Source: SG8-39 sp041558415
GTDB lineage: Bacteria > Pseudomonadota > Gammaproteobacteria > Burkholderiales > SG8-39
Assembly: GCA_041558415.1 (NCBI GenBank)
Contig: JBFFEY010000010.1
Location: forward strand, 1-64,000
DNA: 64,000 bases
Direction of reading: 5' to 3'
Made by a program: the position numbers and the translations under genes. Each line of letters opens with the position of its first letter. The stretch's first letter is position 1. The notes beneath the pieces are model-generated. The model saw only the letters and a list, made by a program, of their open reading frames with translations. It did no database searches and was not told the DNA's origin. Of this stretch, positions 37,137-45,742 are shown one piece after another.

Positions 37137-38231
37137 TCAGCCGGTGGCGGCCGTTGCGAGCGGGGCGAATGCCACCACGTGATCGACGTCGAGCCGGATG
37201 CCGATGCGCTCGCCGATCGCGTGGTTATGGTGGCTGGGAACGAGCGCGAGGACGGTACGCCCGCTTTCCAGCCGCAGCGTGTAAAGAATGTCCGCACCGC
37301 GAAACGCCTTCTTCACCACCTCGGCCTTCATGCTCGAAGCATCGTCGTGCACGATGTCATCCGGCCGCAGCAGAACGTCGGCCATGCAGCCCCGGCCGCA
37401 GTTATCGCAGCCCTGTTGGCAGGCGGCCGGCACGTCGCCGTCGAGCACACCCAGCTCGATCTCGACGCGATGCGCGTTTAGCACGCGCGCCGGCAGAAAC
37501 ACGCCCTGGCCGACGAAATCAGCGACGAAGCGGTTCACCGGTTCGTGGTAGAGCGCATAGGGCGTATCCCATTGCGCGATACAGCCCTCGTTCATGACAC
37601 CGATTTCGTCGGCCATGGCGAAGGCTTCCTGCTGGTCATGCGTGACCAGCACTGCGGTCGCACCGCTGGCTTTGATGATGTCGCGTACCTCGACCGAAAG
37701 CTGTTCGCGCAGCTCGACGTCCAGGTTCGAGAACGGCTCGTCGAGCAGCAGCAGATCGGGGCGTGGCGCCAGCGCACGCGCAAGCGCGACACGCTGTTGC
37801 TGGCCCCCGGAGAGTTCGTGCGGATACTGCTCGACGCTGGCGCCGAGTCGGACCAGTTCGGCGAGTTCGCGCACGCGCGCGCTGCGTGCCGGCGCAGGCC
37901 AGCTGCGCAGACCAAAGGCGATGTTCTGCGCGACGCTGAGATGCGGAAACAGCGCGAAATCCTGGAACACCATGCCGATGCGGCGCCGCTCCGGCGGAAC
38001 GATCCTGCCGGGCGCGCTGACGCGCTCGCCATTCAGGCGGACCTCGCCGCGACGCGGTGGTTCGAACCCGGCGATGCAGCGCAGCACGGTCGTCTTGCCG
38101 CAGCCGCTCGGCCCGAGCAGGCAGCCGATGGTGCCACGCGCGAGCGAGAAGGACAGCCCGTGCACCACCTCGTTCGCGCCGTAGGCGAGATGTAGGTCAT
38201 CGATCTCGAGGAGCAGATCGCTAGGGGGCAT
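37137..38231 (-). CDS. fbpC: Ferric iron ABC transporter ATPase (FbpC type) with Cys cluster
   Basis: A 364-residue ATPase of an Fe3+ ABC importer. Walker A GPSGCGKT (40-47), Q-loop Q90, signature LSGGQQQR (140-147), Walker B LLLLDEP and H198 are intact. In the regulatory C-terminal part, C271-x3-C275-x2-C278-x3-C282 forms a compact four-cysteine cluster, which could bind iron, zinc or an Fe-S cluster (inference). The start ATG 38231 lies 6 bases after a TATAAT (38238-38243), so the mRNA is probably leaderless. The next gene, fbpB, is divergent. Confidence 0.9.
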   Translation of the reverse strand: MPPSDLLLEIDDLHLAYGANEVVHGLSFSLARGTIGCLLGPSGCGKTTVLRCIAGFEPPRRGEVRLNGERVSAPGRIVPPERRRIGMVFQDFALFPHLSVAQNIAFGLRSWPAPARSARVRELAELVRLGASVEQYPHELSGGQQQRVALARALAPRPDLLLLDEPFSNLDVELREQLSVEVRDIIKASGATAVLVTHDQQEAFAMADEIGVMNEGCIAQWDTPYALYHEPVNRFVADFVGQGVFLPARVLNAHRVEIELGVLDGDVPAACQQGCDNCGRGCMADVLLRPDDIVHDDASSMKAEVVKKAFRGADILYTLRLESGRTVLALVPSHHNHAIGERIGIRLDVDHVVAFAPLATAATG

Positions 38232-38237
38232 ACGGCG

Positions 38238-38243
38238 ATTATA
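38238..38243 (-). promoter_or_regulatory. -10 element of fbpC
   Basis: Perfect TATAAT on the minus strand, exactly 6 bases before the fbpC ATG, placing the transcription start at the initiation codon. The Fur-box-like palindrome at 38268-38282 lies about 25 bases upstream. Confidence 0.5.
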
Positions 38244-38267
38244 AGAGGGCAGGGTCCCAAACAAGAG

Positions 38268-38282
38268 CAATAATCATTATTG
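38268..38282. promoter_or_regulatory. Fur-box-like palindrome between fbpC and fbpB
   Basis: CAATAAT-C-ATTATTG is a perfect 7-1-7 inverted repeat, the arrangement of the core Fur operator. It lies in the divergent region and overlaps the -35 of fbpB, so iron-bound Fur could block both directions. Confidence 0.65.
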
Positions 38283-38308
38283 ATAAGCTTGTGCGTCCGC
38301 ACAAATCC
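38280..38308 (+). promoter_or_regulatory. Candidate promoter of fbpB
   Basis: TTGATA (38280-38285) with AAATCC (38303-38308) at 17 bases. The -35 overlaps the end of the Fur-box-like palindrome. The -10 is imperfect. Confidence 0.4.
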
Positions 38309-38325
38309 GGTACAAGCTTGGGGCT

Positions 38326-39993
38326 ATGGAGAGCGTCTCGGCCGGCACGTTGTCCCTGAAGTCCACGGGGTTTCGGCTCGGCTCGCTCGGCTGGTGCGCG
38401 GTTGCCGCCGCCGCGCTGCTCACCTTCCCGCTGCTTGCCGTCCTTGCCAACGTGCTGCACGGCGGTGCTGGCAGCTTCGCCCACCTCGCGGCGACCGTTC
38501 TGCCGCGCTACTTGGGCAACACGGCGCTGCTCCTGCTCGGCGTCAGCTGGGGCGTGATCTCGATTGGCGTGCTCTCGGCCTGGCTGGTCACCGCGTACCA
38601 ATTCCCCGGTCGGCGCGTGCTCGAGTGGGCGCTGATGCTGCCGCTCGCCATGCCGGCGTACGTCATGGCGTACGCCTACACCGACTGGCTGCAGTTCACC
38701 GGCCCGGTGCAAACGCTGCTGCGCGATCTGTTTGCCTGGCGCGCGCGCGAATACTGGTTTCCGGAAATCCGTTCGCTGTGGGGCGCGGCCGCAATGCTTT
38801 CGTTCGCGCTCTATCCCTATGTCTACCTGATCGCGCGCACCGCGTTTCTGGATCTGTCGCGCCACGCCGTCGAAGCGGGACGCCTGGCCGGGCTCTCGGC
38901 GTGGCGCAGTTTCTTTCACGTCGCCGTGCCGCTCGCGCGGCCGGCAATTGCCGCGGGTACGGCGCTTGCCCTGATGGAGACGCTCGCCGATTTCGGCACG
39001 GTTTCCTATTTCGCCGTCGACGTCTTTACCACGGGCATTTTCAAGGCCTGGTTGTCGATGGGCGACAGCGTTACGGCGGCGCAGTTGTCGAGCTGCCTGC
39101 TGCTTTTCGTTGCCGTGGTGCTCGCCCTCGAGCGCGTTAGTCGAGGCCGGGCGGCGTATCACAGCGGTATGCCGCGCAAGCGATTGCCGCCACAGCCGCT
39201 GCGCGGCGCGTTCGGCGCGCTGGCGCTGATCGCCTGCGCGGCGCCCGTGATCTTCGGCTTCCTCCTGCCGGTGGGCATCCTGCTCGACCTTGCCATGGGC
39301 GATCCGGACGTGCGCTGGGGTGATCGGCTGTTCACCCTGATTGGCAACAGCACGTCGGTCGCCGCGATTACCGCCAGCGCCGCCGTGCTGCTCGCTGCGG
39401 TCATGGCCTACGCCGGGCGCCTGGTGCGCCGACCGCTGGTCGGCGTCGCCAACCGCGCCGCTTCGCTCGGCTACGCGATCCCGGGCGCGGTGATCGCGGT
39501 TGGCGTGCTGGTGCCCCTCGGTCGGCTCGATAACTGGCTCGCCGACGCAATCGAGCAGGCGCTCGGCGTGCGGGTCGGTCTGCTGCTGACCGGCACCATC
39601 GTCGCGCTCGTCTACGCCTACCTGGTGCGCTTTCTCGCGATTGCCCTGCAGACGATCGAGGCGGGACTCGCCAAGGTGCGCCCGAGCATGGACGATGCGG
39701 CGCGTAGCCTCGGCGCCTCGCCAGGCGCCACGCTGCTGCGCGTGCACATGCCGCTGCTGGCCTCGAGTTTCTCCGCCGCGGCGCTGCTCGTTTTCGTCGA
39801 CGTGATGAAGGAGCTTCCGGCGACTTTCGCGCTGCGGCCGTTCAACTTCGACACGCTCGCCGTCGAGGCCTATCACCTGGCGAAGGACGAGCGCCTCGCC
39901 GAGGCCGCGGTGCCCTCGCTCGTCATCGTCGCGGTCGGCCTGCTGCCGCTGCTCCTTGTCTCGCGCCGGTTGATGCGGCCGGCCACGGACTAA
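38326..39993 (+). CDS. fbpB: Ferric iron ABC transporter permease (FbpB type)
   Basis: A 555-residue permease fusing two membrane domains of six helices each, as in FbpB/SfuB. Each half carries the EAA loop that contacts the ATPase (AVEAGRLAGLSAWRSFFHVAVP and AARSLGASPGATLLRVHMPL). It is transcribed away from fbpC and toward fbpA; the stop lies only 12 bases from the fbpA stop. Substrate inferred from the FbpA and FbpC partners and Fur-box-like sites. Confidence 0.92.
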   Translation: MESVSAGTLSLKSTGFRLGSLGWCAVAAAALLTFPLLAVLANVLHGGAGSFAHLAATVLPRYLGNTALLLLGVSWGVISIGVLSAWLVTAYQFPGRRVLEWALMLPLAMPAYVMAYAYTDWLQFTGPVQTLLRDLFAWRAREYWFPEIRSLWGAAAMLSFALYPYVYLIARTAFLDLSRHAVEAGRLAGLSAWRSFFHVAVPLARPAIAAGTALALMETLADFGTVSYFAVDVFTTGIFKAWLSMGDSVTAAQLSSCLLLFVAVVLALERVSRGRAAYHSGMPRKRLPPQPLRGAFGALALIACAAPVIFGFLLPVGILLDLAMGDPDVRWGDRLFTLIGNSTSVAAITASAAVLLAAVMAYAGRLVRRPLVGVANRAASLGYAIPGAVIAVGVLVPLGRLDNWLADAIEQALGVRVGLLLTGTIVALVYAYLVRFLAIALQTIEAGLAKVRPSMDDAARSLGASPGATLLRVHMPLLASSFSAAALLVFVDVMKELPATFALRPFNFDTLAVEAYHLAKDERLAEAAVPSLVIVAVGLLPLLLVSRRLMRPATD

Positions 39994-40005
39994 TCCGCGC
40001 GCGGC

Positions 40006-41019
40006 CTAGCGCCAGGCGACGCGGTCGAACAACTTCTGCGAATCGGCCTGGTTGCGTCCGAACGCCGCGACGTTTACCGGGTCGGGCTTGACCTGGCCGA
40101 AGCTTGCCAGCACGGGGTTCGTTACCTTGACGCTCGCGACGACCGGCCATTCGTTGTTGCCATCAGCGAAGTAGCGTTGCGCCGCATCGCTCGCCAGGTA
40201 TTCGAGAAACTTCACGGCGGCACCACGGTGCGGCGCGTGTTTCAGCACGCCGGCGCCCGAGATGTTGAAGTGCGTGCCACGCCCCGATTGATTGGGGAAC
40301 ACCACGCCGAGCTGATCCGCGGCGTCGCGATCGGCGGCCTTCTGCGAACGCGCGAGGCGGACGTAATAGTAGTGGTTGGCGAGCGCGACATCGCATTCGC
40401 CCGCCGCGACCCCGCGCATCTGGTCGGTGTCGCCGCCTTTCGGCGCGCGCGCCAGGTTTGCCTTCACCGCCCGGGCCCAGGTCTCCGCCTCCGCCGTGCC
40501 GAGGTGTTCGATGAGAGAGCCCATCAGCGACAGGTTGTAGATGTGCGTTCCAGAGCGCACGCAGATGCGCCCCTTCCACTTCGGCTCGGCGAGCGACTCA
40601 TAGGTCGGGATTTCTTCGGGCTTTACCTTCGCCTTGTTGTAGACGATCACGCGCGCGCGCAGCGAAAAGCCGTACCACTCGCCCTGCGGGTCGCGAAAGT
40701 TCGACGGTATGCGCGCATCGAGCGTTGCCGAGCGCACGGTCTGGAACAGGCCGAGCTGCTGCGCGCGCCACAGGCGACCGGCGTCGGTGGTGATGAGCAC
40801 GTCGGCCGGACTGTGGCTGCCCTCGTTGCGGATGCGCTCGATGAGCGCGTCCTCCTTGGCCTCGATGCGGTTGACGCGAATGCCGGTGGCCTTGGTGAAT
40901 CCGACGTAGAGCGCGTCGTCGCTGCGATAGTGACGCGAAGAGTAGATGTTGAGCGTTTTTTCCTCGGCCTGCGCAAGGCCGACCAGAGCCGCGAGTGTCA
41001 GCGCGATGATCGTTTTCAT
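40006..41019 (-). CDS. fbpA: Ferric iron ABC transporter substrate-binding protein (FbpA type)
   Basis: A 337-residue periplasmic iron-binding protein with signal peptide (IIALTLAALVGLAQAEE). Family features are LNIYSSRHYRSDDALYVGF, DVLITTDAGRLWRA and a double-tyrosine region NHYYYVRLA, where FbpA proteins ligate Fe3+. It stands alone on the minus strand, convergent with fbpB. Its promoter (41054-41083) has a perfect TTGACA and an abutting Fur box, so it should be the most strongly iron-regulated gene here. Confidence 0.93.
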   Translation of the reverse strand: MKTIIALTLAALVGLAQAEEKTLNIYSSRHYRSDDALYVGFTKATGIRVNRIEAKEDALIERIRNEGSHSPADVLITTDAGRLWRAQQLGLFQTVRSATLDARIPSNFRDPQGEWYGFSLRARVIVYNKAKVKPEEIPTYESLAEPKWKGRICVRSGTHIYNLSLMGSLIEHLGTAEAETWARAVKANLARAPKGGDTDQMRGVAAGECDVALANHYYYVRLARSQKAADRDAADQLGVVFPNQSGRGTHFNISGAGVLKHAPHRGAAVKFLEYLASDAAQRYFADGNNEWPVVASVKVTNPVLASFGQVKPDPVNVAAFGRNQADSQKLFDRVAWR

Positions 41020-41053
41020 TGAAAATCAGACAGGTAGAGGATCGGAAGGCCGC

Positions 41054-41083
41054 ATGATAGGAAGCGGGCTGGAAGGTTGTCAA
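41054..41083 (-). promoter_or_regulatory. Promoter of fbpA
   Basis: On the minus strand, perfect TTGACA (41083-41078) and TATCAT (41059-41054) with an 18-base spacer. The Fur-box match begins directly upstream of the -35. Confidence 0.7.
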
Positions 41084-41084
41084 T

Positions 41085-41103
41085 GAGAATGAGAATGATT
41101 ATC
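41085..41103. promoter_or_regulatory. Fur box upstream of fbpA
   Basis: GAGAATGAGAATGATTATC matches the 19-base Fur consensus GATAATGATAATCATTATC at 16 of 19 positions, with repeated GAGAAT hexamers. It abuts the fbpA -35. Confidence 0.8.
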
Positions 41104-41159
41104 GTTGATATAGGTCAAAACCGCCAAATTCAGTGCACTCCTCACTCATAAAGCCAACC

Positions 41160-41675
41160 TCAGAGACGCTCGGTCGGCGGGTATATGCGGCGTGCGCCGT
41201 CGAAGCGGCGAACCCAGTACCGCGTGCGCAAGCTTTCAATCCTCACCCGCGCGCCCCTGCGCGGGGCATGGATGAACTTGCCCTGGCCGAGATAGATGCC
41301 GACATGCGAGTACGGACGGTTCAGGGTGTTGTAGAAGACGAGGTCGCCGGGGCGCAACTGCTCGAAAGCGATGGTCGTCCCGTGATCGCTCTGCGCACGG
41401 GCATTGTGCGGCAGCTCGAGACCCCAGGCGGTCTTGAAGACATGCGCGACCAAGCCGCTGCAGTCGAAGCCGTTGGCCAGCGAGCGCCCGCCGTACCGAT
41501 ACTCGGTATCGAGCGCCATAATCGCCTGCAGCAAAGCTTCGGTGTGCTGCGGCGTGGCGGCCAGCGGCGCCGGGCCAGATGCATCGGGCGGTGGCTTCGC
41601 AGGTTGCGGTACGATCGATCCGCAGCCCAATAGAAGCACACAAAAAGATATCGAATACAGAAACTTATAACGCAT
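41160..41675 (-). CDS. NlpC/P60 family lipoprotein (peptidoglycan hydrolase)
   Basis: A 171-residue lipoprotein: signal peptide with lipobox LLGC (C18), a Pro-rich linker and an NlpC/P60 (C40) domain with catalytic C72 (GFDCSGLV), H124 (YSHVGIYL) and H136 (FIHAP). Members cleave peptide cross-links of peptidoglycan, typically the gamma-D-Glu-mDAP bond. The first codons are A/T-rich compared with the neighbours. The Fur site downstream is nearer to fbpA and does not obviously control this gene. Confidence 0.88.
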   Translation of the reverse strand: MRYKFLYSISFCVLLLGCGSIVPQPAKPPPDASGPAPLAATPQHTEALLQAIMALDTEYRYGGRSLANGFDCSGLVAHVFKTAWGLELPHNARAQSDHGTTIAFEQLRPGDLVFYNTLNRPYSHVGIYLGQGKFIHAPRRGARVRIESLRTRYWVRRFDGARRIYPPTERL

Positions 41676-41677
41676 CG

Positions 41678-41691
41678 CTAAAGTAATTTAG
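41678..41691. repeat. Palindrome upstream of the NlpC/P60 gene
   Basis: CTAAA-GTAA-TTTAG, a short A/T-rich inverted repeat immediately before the ATG at 41675 on the minus strand. Possible operator; no function shown. Confidence 0.35.
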
Positions 41692-41775
41692 ATTAGGGTG
41701 CCGCCGAAGTCAAAGCGAAGCGAGGGTCAGCGCGGAGCCGGACACCCGCGTTAAGCGCGAGTAAGTGCGTCGGAG

Positions 41776-41789
41776 CGCATAAATATGCG
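41776..41789. repeat. Palindrome covering the first ATG of the secretin-like gene
   Basis: CGCATA-AA-TATGCG is a perfect inverted repeat in which the second arm holds the ATG at 41785. Later in-frame ATGs at 41791 and 41809 may be used instead. Confidence 0.35.
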
Positions 41790-42633
41790 AATGCTCACTA
41801 TCGTTAAAATGTATTTTTTTATGGCAATCGTTGTCGCTGCTGGCGCGGCGCGCGGCGAACTCGAGATCATTCCGCTGCGTCACCGTACGGTCGATCAGGT
41901 CCTTCCGGTACTGCAGCCGCTGGTCGAGCCGGGCGGCGTGCTCACGGGGCAGAACAACCAGCTCATCGTCCGGACCAGCGCCCAGAACCTGGCCGAAATA
42001 CGCCGCGTCCTGGAGAGCATCGACACGCCGCAGCGCCGCCTCATGATCTCGGTGCGCTTCGGCGCGGATCTGCGCGCCAGCGGCCAAGGCGTCGACGTCC
42101 GCGGCACGATCCGCTCGGGCGATGTCGCGGTATCCAACGAACGCGTGCCTTCCAATGACACGCGCATCGCGCTGCGGGCGCGCAGCGACGAGGCGAACCT
42201 GAGCGAGCAGGTCGACCAGCGCATCCAGGTGCTGGAAGGTGGCCACGCCTTCATCGCCACCGGAGAATCGCGGCCGATCCGCCAGGGCGCCGTCACGGTG
42301 ACGCCTCACGGCCGCACGGTGACCCAGGGCACCGCGTTTCAGGAAGCGAGCACCGGTTTCGAGGTTGTACCGCGGCTCAGCGGCGATCGCGTGATGCTCG
42401 AGCTCGCGCCGCGCCGAGAAACCTTCGGCGCGGCCGCCGGGCGCGGCGGCGCGCGCACCGTGCAGAGCCAGCGTGCGGCGACCACCGTGAGCGCGCGCCT
42501 CGGCGAGTGGTTCGAGATCGGCGGCGTCGGCGAGAGCAGCGAGACATCGGCGAGCGGCATCGGATCGCGCCGTGCGGCGTCGGCAACGAGCGGGCGACGC
42601 ATCTGGGTACGCGTCGACGAGGTCGGCCGCTGA
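41785..42633 (+). CDS. Secretin N1-domain (NolW-like) protein with reduced secretin-like C-terminus
   Basis: A 282-residue exported protein (signal peptide ending about AARG). Residues about 25-85 resemble the secretin N1/NolW domain (LEIIPLRHRTVDQVLPVLQPL ... NLAEIRRVLESIDTPQRRL). The rest contains elements of the secretin beta domain (VLEGGHAFIATGE, STGFEVVPRLSGDRVMLELAPR, GEWFEIGGVGES) but is far too short for a full secretin channel. The role is unknown; it could be a pilotin-like partner or a periplasmic scaffold. The start may be ATG 41785, 41791 or 41809. It overlaps nothing, but its stop is next to dinG. Confidence 0.72.
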   Translation: MRMLTIVKMYFFMAIVVAAGAARGELEIIPLRHRTVDQVLPVLQPLVEPGGVLTGQNNQLIVRTSAQNLAEIRRVLESIDTPQRRLMISVRFGADLRASGQGVDVRGTIRSGDVAVSNERVPSNDTRIALRARSDEANLSEQVDQRIQVLEGGHAFIATGESRPIRQGAVTVTPHGRTVTQGTAFQEASTGFEVVPRLSGDRVMLELAPRRETFGAAAGRGGARTVQSQRAATTVSARLGEWFEIGGVGESSETSASGIGSRRAASATSGRRIWVRVDEVGR

Positions 42634-42635
42634 GC

Positions 42636-44672
42636 GTGGGCGATCCGCGAACGCCCGGCGCTGCGGCGCCGGATCCCCGGCTGGCGCGGTTCTTTGCGCC
42701 CGACGGCCCGCTCGCCAGGCGCGTCGCAGGCTTCGGGCTGCGGCCGCAACAGCTCGAGATGGCGGGTGCTATCCTGCACGCGATCGAGAACAGCGAAACG
42801 CTGGTGGCCGAGGCCGGCACGGGCATCGGCAAGACCTTCGCCTATCTAGTGCCTGCGTTTCTCGCGGGTGGCAAGGTCATCGTTTCGACCGGCACGAAGA
42901 ATCTGCAGGATCAGCTGTTCGAGCGCGATGTGCCGACCGTACGCGAGGCACTCGCCACCGGCGCCACGGCCGCACTGCTCAAGGGGCGCGCCAACTATGT
43001 CTGCCTGCATCGGCTCGAGCGCGCGGGTGGCGAGGCGCGCCTCGCAACGCGCGAGGCGGCGGCGCAGCTGCATCGCATCGAGCGCTTTGCGGCCATGACG
43101 CGCAGCGGGGATCGCGCCGAGCTGGCCGAAGTGCCGGAAGACGCGCCGGTCTGGACATACGCCACCTCGACGCGCGACAACTGTCTCGGCCAAAGCTGTT
43201 CGCGCTACCGCGACTGCTTCGTCATGCGGGCGCGCAAGAACGCCCTGGAAGCCGACGTCGTCGTGGTCAACCACCATTTGTTCTTTGCCGACGTCGTGCT
43301 GCGTGACGAGGGCGTGGCGGAGCTCCTGCCGGCGTGCAACACGGTGATCTTCGACGAAGCGCATCAGCTGCCCGACACGGCGCGCCTGTTCTTCAGCGAG
43401 ACCCTGTCGAGCGGCCAGCTGCTCGACCTGGCGCGCGACGCACGCGCCGAACTGCGCGCCGCTGGCGGCGCATCGCCCGAGCTCGAAACACAGGCTGCGC
43501 GGCTGGAGAAGGCTGCGCGCGAGCTGCGGCTGGTGTTCGAGGCCGAGGCTGCGCGCATGGCCTGGTCACAGGCCTGTCGCCGCCCCGCCTTTGAAGGGGC
43601 GCTCGGCGCACTCGACGGGGCGCTGGGCCGCCTCGCGCGCTCGCTTGAAGCGCAGGCCGAGCGCGCCGAGGGTCTGGCGGCCTGTGCACGGCGCGCGCGC
43701 GAGGCCGGGGCGAGGATCGAGCGTCTGCGCGGTGGCGCCGAGGCCACGCAGGTGCGCTGGGTCGAGGTGTTCAGCCAGACGGTGCAGCTGCACCTCACGC
43801 CGCTATCGGCTGCAGCGCCATTCCAGCGTCAGCTCGAAGGCTCCCCGCGGGCCTGGATCTTCACCTCGGCGACGCTCGCGGTGGGCGAGGATTTCGGGCA
43901 CTTCGCACGCGAGCTCGGTCTCGAGCGCGTGCGCAGCGCATGCTGGCCGAGCCCTTTCGACTATGCCCGCCAGGCGCGCCTCTATGTCCCGCGCGGTCTG
44001 CCGGACGATCCGAACGATCCACGCTACACCGATGCCGTGGTCGAGGCCGCGCTGCCCGTGCTCGCAGCGAGCCAGGGGCGGGCCTTCCTGCTATTCACGT
44101 CGTTGCGCGCGTTGCGTAGGGCGCATGAGCGCCTGCAGGACGCCGCGCTCGAACACCCCCTGCTGGTGCAGGGCACCGGATCACGCAGTGAGCTTTTGCG
44201 CCGCTTCCGCGCACTCGGCAACGCGGTGCTGCTCGGCAGCCAATCGTTCTGGGAGGGTGTCGACGTCCGCGGCGAGGCGCTGTCGCTGGTCATCATCGAC
44301 AAGCTGCCGTTCGCACCGCCGGACGATCCGGTGTTGGCCGCGCGCATCGATGCGTTGCGCACGATGAATGAGAACGCGTTTGCGCGACTGCAGCTGCCGA
44401 TGGCCGTGCTGCAGCTCAAGCAAGGCGCCGGCCGCCTGATTCGCGACTTCAGTGACCGTGGTGTCCTGATGATCTGCGATCCGCGCCTGTTCAGCCGCGG
44501 CTACGGCCGCATGATCCGCGCCAGCCTGCCGCCCATGCCGCTGACGCGCGAACTGGCCGACGTGCAGCGTTTTTTCGCAGAGCGGCCCTCCGCTAGAATT
44601 GACGGTGAGCCGGGCGGCCATGGTGCGTGCCATGGCACATCGGCGATGCACAGTACGGAAGCGCAATCATGA
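42636..44672 (+). CDS. DinG/YoaA-family ATP-dependent DNA helicase
   Basis: A 678-residue XPD-like superfamily 2 helicase. Walker A GTGIGKT (61-67), DEAH box (FDEAHQL, about 240), and four cysteines C123, C183, C188 and C194 in the positions of the Fe-S cluster. Motif VI region QGAGRLIRDFSDRG is intact. YoaA is the likelier orthologue because no exonuclease domain is fused. The start is GTG 42636, right after the secretin-like stop. The 3' end overlaps denD. Confidence 0.9.
   Translation: MGDPRTPGAAAPDPRLARFFAPDGPLARRVAGFGLRPQQLEMAGAILHAIENSETLVAEAGTGIGKTFAYLVPAFLAGGKVIVSTGTKNLQDQLFERDVPTVREALATGATAALLKGRANYVCLHRLERAGGEARLATREAAAQLHRIERFAAMTRSGDRAELAEVPEDAPVWTYATSTRDNCLGQSCSRYRDCFVMRARKNALEADVVVVNHHLFFADVVLRDEGVAELLPACNTVIFDEAHQLPDTARLFFSETLSSGQLLDLARDARAELRAAGGASPELETQAARLEKAARELRLVFEAEAARMAWSQACRRPAFEGALGALDGALGRLARSLEAQAERAEGLAACARRAREAGARIERLRGGAEATQVRWVEVFSQTVQLHLTPLSAAAPFQRQLEGSPRAWIFTSATLAVGEDFGHFARELGLERVRSACWPSPFDYARQARLYVPRGLPDDPNDPRYTDAVVEAALPVLAASQGRAFLLFTSLRALRRAHERLQDAALEHPLLVQGTGSRSELLRRFRALGNAVLLGSQSFWEGVDVRGEALSLVIIDKLPFAPPDDPVLAARIDALRTMNENAFARLQLPMAVLQLKQGAGRLIRDFSDRGVLMICDPRLFSRGYGRMIRASLPPMPLTRELADVQRFFAERPSARIDGEPGGHGACHGTSAMHSTEAQS
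44594..44599 (+). promoter_or_regulatory. Possible internal -10 upstream of denD
   Basis: TAGAAT inside the 3' end of the helicase gene, 69 bases before the denD ATG. The -35 region is T-rich (TTTTTC), weakly supportive. Confidence 0.3.
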
Positions 44673-45655
44673 GAGTGGTTATTACGGGCGGCGGCGGATT
44701 TCTCGGGCTCAAGCTCGGCAGGGCGCTGCTGGCGCGCGACGGCCTCGCGTCAGCCGATGGCACGAGGATCCCCGTCTCGAAGCTCGTGCTGCTCGATGCG
44801 GCGTACCCGGAGGACATGCCCTCGGATCCGCGCCTGGAGATCGTGCGCGGGGACGTTTCCGATGCGGCGGTGCTCGAGCAAGTCGTGACGCCGGACACCG
44901 GCTCGGTGTTCCATCTCGCAGCCGTCGTGAGCGGCGCGGCGGAAGCGGACTTCGACCTGGGTGATCGCGTCAACCTCGAGGGTACGCGGCGGCTGCTCGA
45001 GCGCGCGCGCCGCTGCGCGCGCCCGCCGCGCCTGGTGTTCGCCAGTTCGGTGGCGGCCTTCGGTGGCGTGCTGCCGCCGGTGCTCGACGACTCGACCACG
45101 CCGACGCCGCAAACCTCCTACGGCACGCAGAAGGTGATCGGCGAGTACCTCATCGCCGACATGTCGCGCAAGGGTTTCATCGATGGTCGCTCGCTGCGTC
45201 TGCCGACGATCGTGGTGCGACCCGGTAAGCCGAACGCGGCGGCGTCTTCCTTCGCCAGCGGTGTCATTCGCGAGCCGCTAAACGGCGTGACCGCATCCTG
45301 CCCGGTCGCGGCGGAGACGGGCGTGTGGCTGCTTTCGCCGAAGCGCGTCATCGAAGCCTTCGTGCACGCGCACGATATTCCCGCCTCGGCCTGGCCGTCG
45401 ACGCGCACCGTCAACCTGCCGGGGATCACCGTGACGGTGGCCGAGATGCTGCAGGGCTTGCGCCGCCTGGCTGGTGATGCGGTGATGCGTCGCGTGCGCT
45501 TCGAACCGGACGCGCGCATCCAGGCGATCGTCAGGACCTGGCCGGCGCGGCTCGAGACGCCGCGCGCACTCGAGATGGGCTTTCGCGCCGACCCCGACAT
45601 CGACACCGTGATTGGCGACTACATCGCGGACGAAAAGATTGCCGTGGTGAAGTAG
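44669..45655 (+). CDS. denD: D-erythronate dehydrogenase-like NAD-dependent epimerase/dehydratase
   Basis: A 328-residue extended SDR with Rossmann motif ITGGGGFLG at the N-terminus and the catalytic YxxxK in TSYGTQKVIGEY. The overall sequence (VVSGAAEADFDLGDRVNLEGTRRLLE; RLPTIVVRPGKPNAAASSFASGVIREPLNG) fits the DenD family, which oxidises D-erythronate to 2-oxo-tetronate. The rest of the pathway (denK/otnK, otnC, otnI) is not nearby. ATG 44669 overlaps the helicase stop (ATGA). Confidence 0.78.
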   Translation: MRVVITGGGGFLGLKLGRALLARDGLASADGTRIPVSKLVLLDAAYPEDMPSDPRLEIVRGDVSDAAVLEQVVTPDTGSVFHLAAVVSGAAEADFDLGDRVNLEGTRRLLERARRCARPPRLVFASSVAAFGGVLPPVLDDSTTPTPQTSYGTQKVIGEYLIADMSRKGFIDGRSLRLPTIVVRPGKPNAAASSFASGVIREPLNGVTASCPVAAETGVWLLSPKRVIEAFVHAHDIPASAWPSTRTVNLPGITVTVAEMLQGLRRLAGDAVMRRVRFEPDARIQAIVRTWPARLETPRALEMGFRADPDIDTVIGDYIADEKIAVVK

Positions 45656-45742
45656 CTGCGGAGGAGCGGGGCTGCGGGGGGAGAACCGTAGGGTCTTTCC
45701 GCGCACCCGACTTCCTCGAACGGGTAAGCGGCTGCAGGCGGC

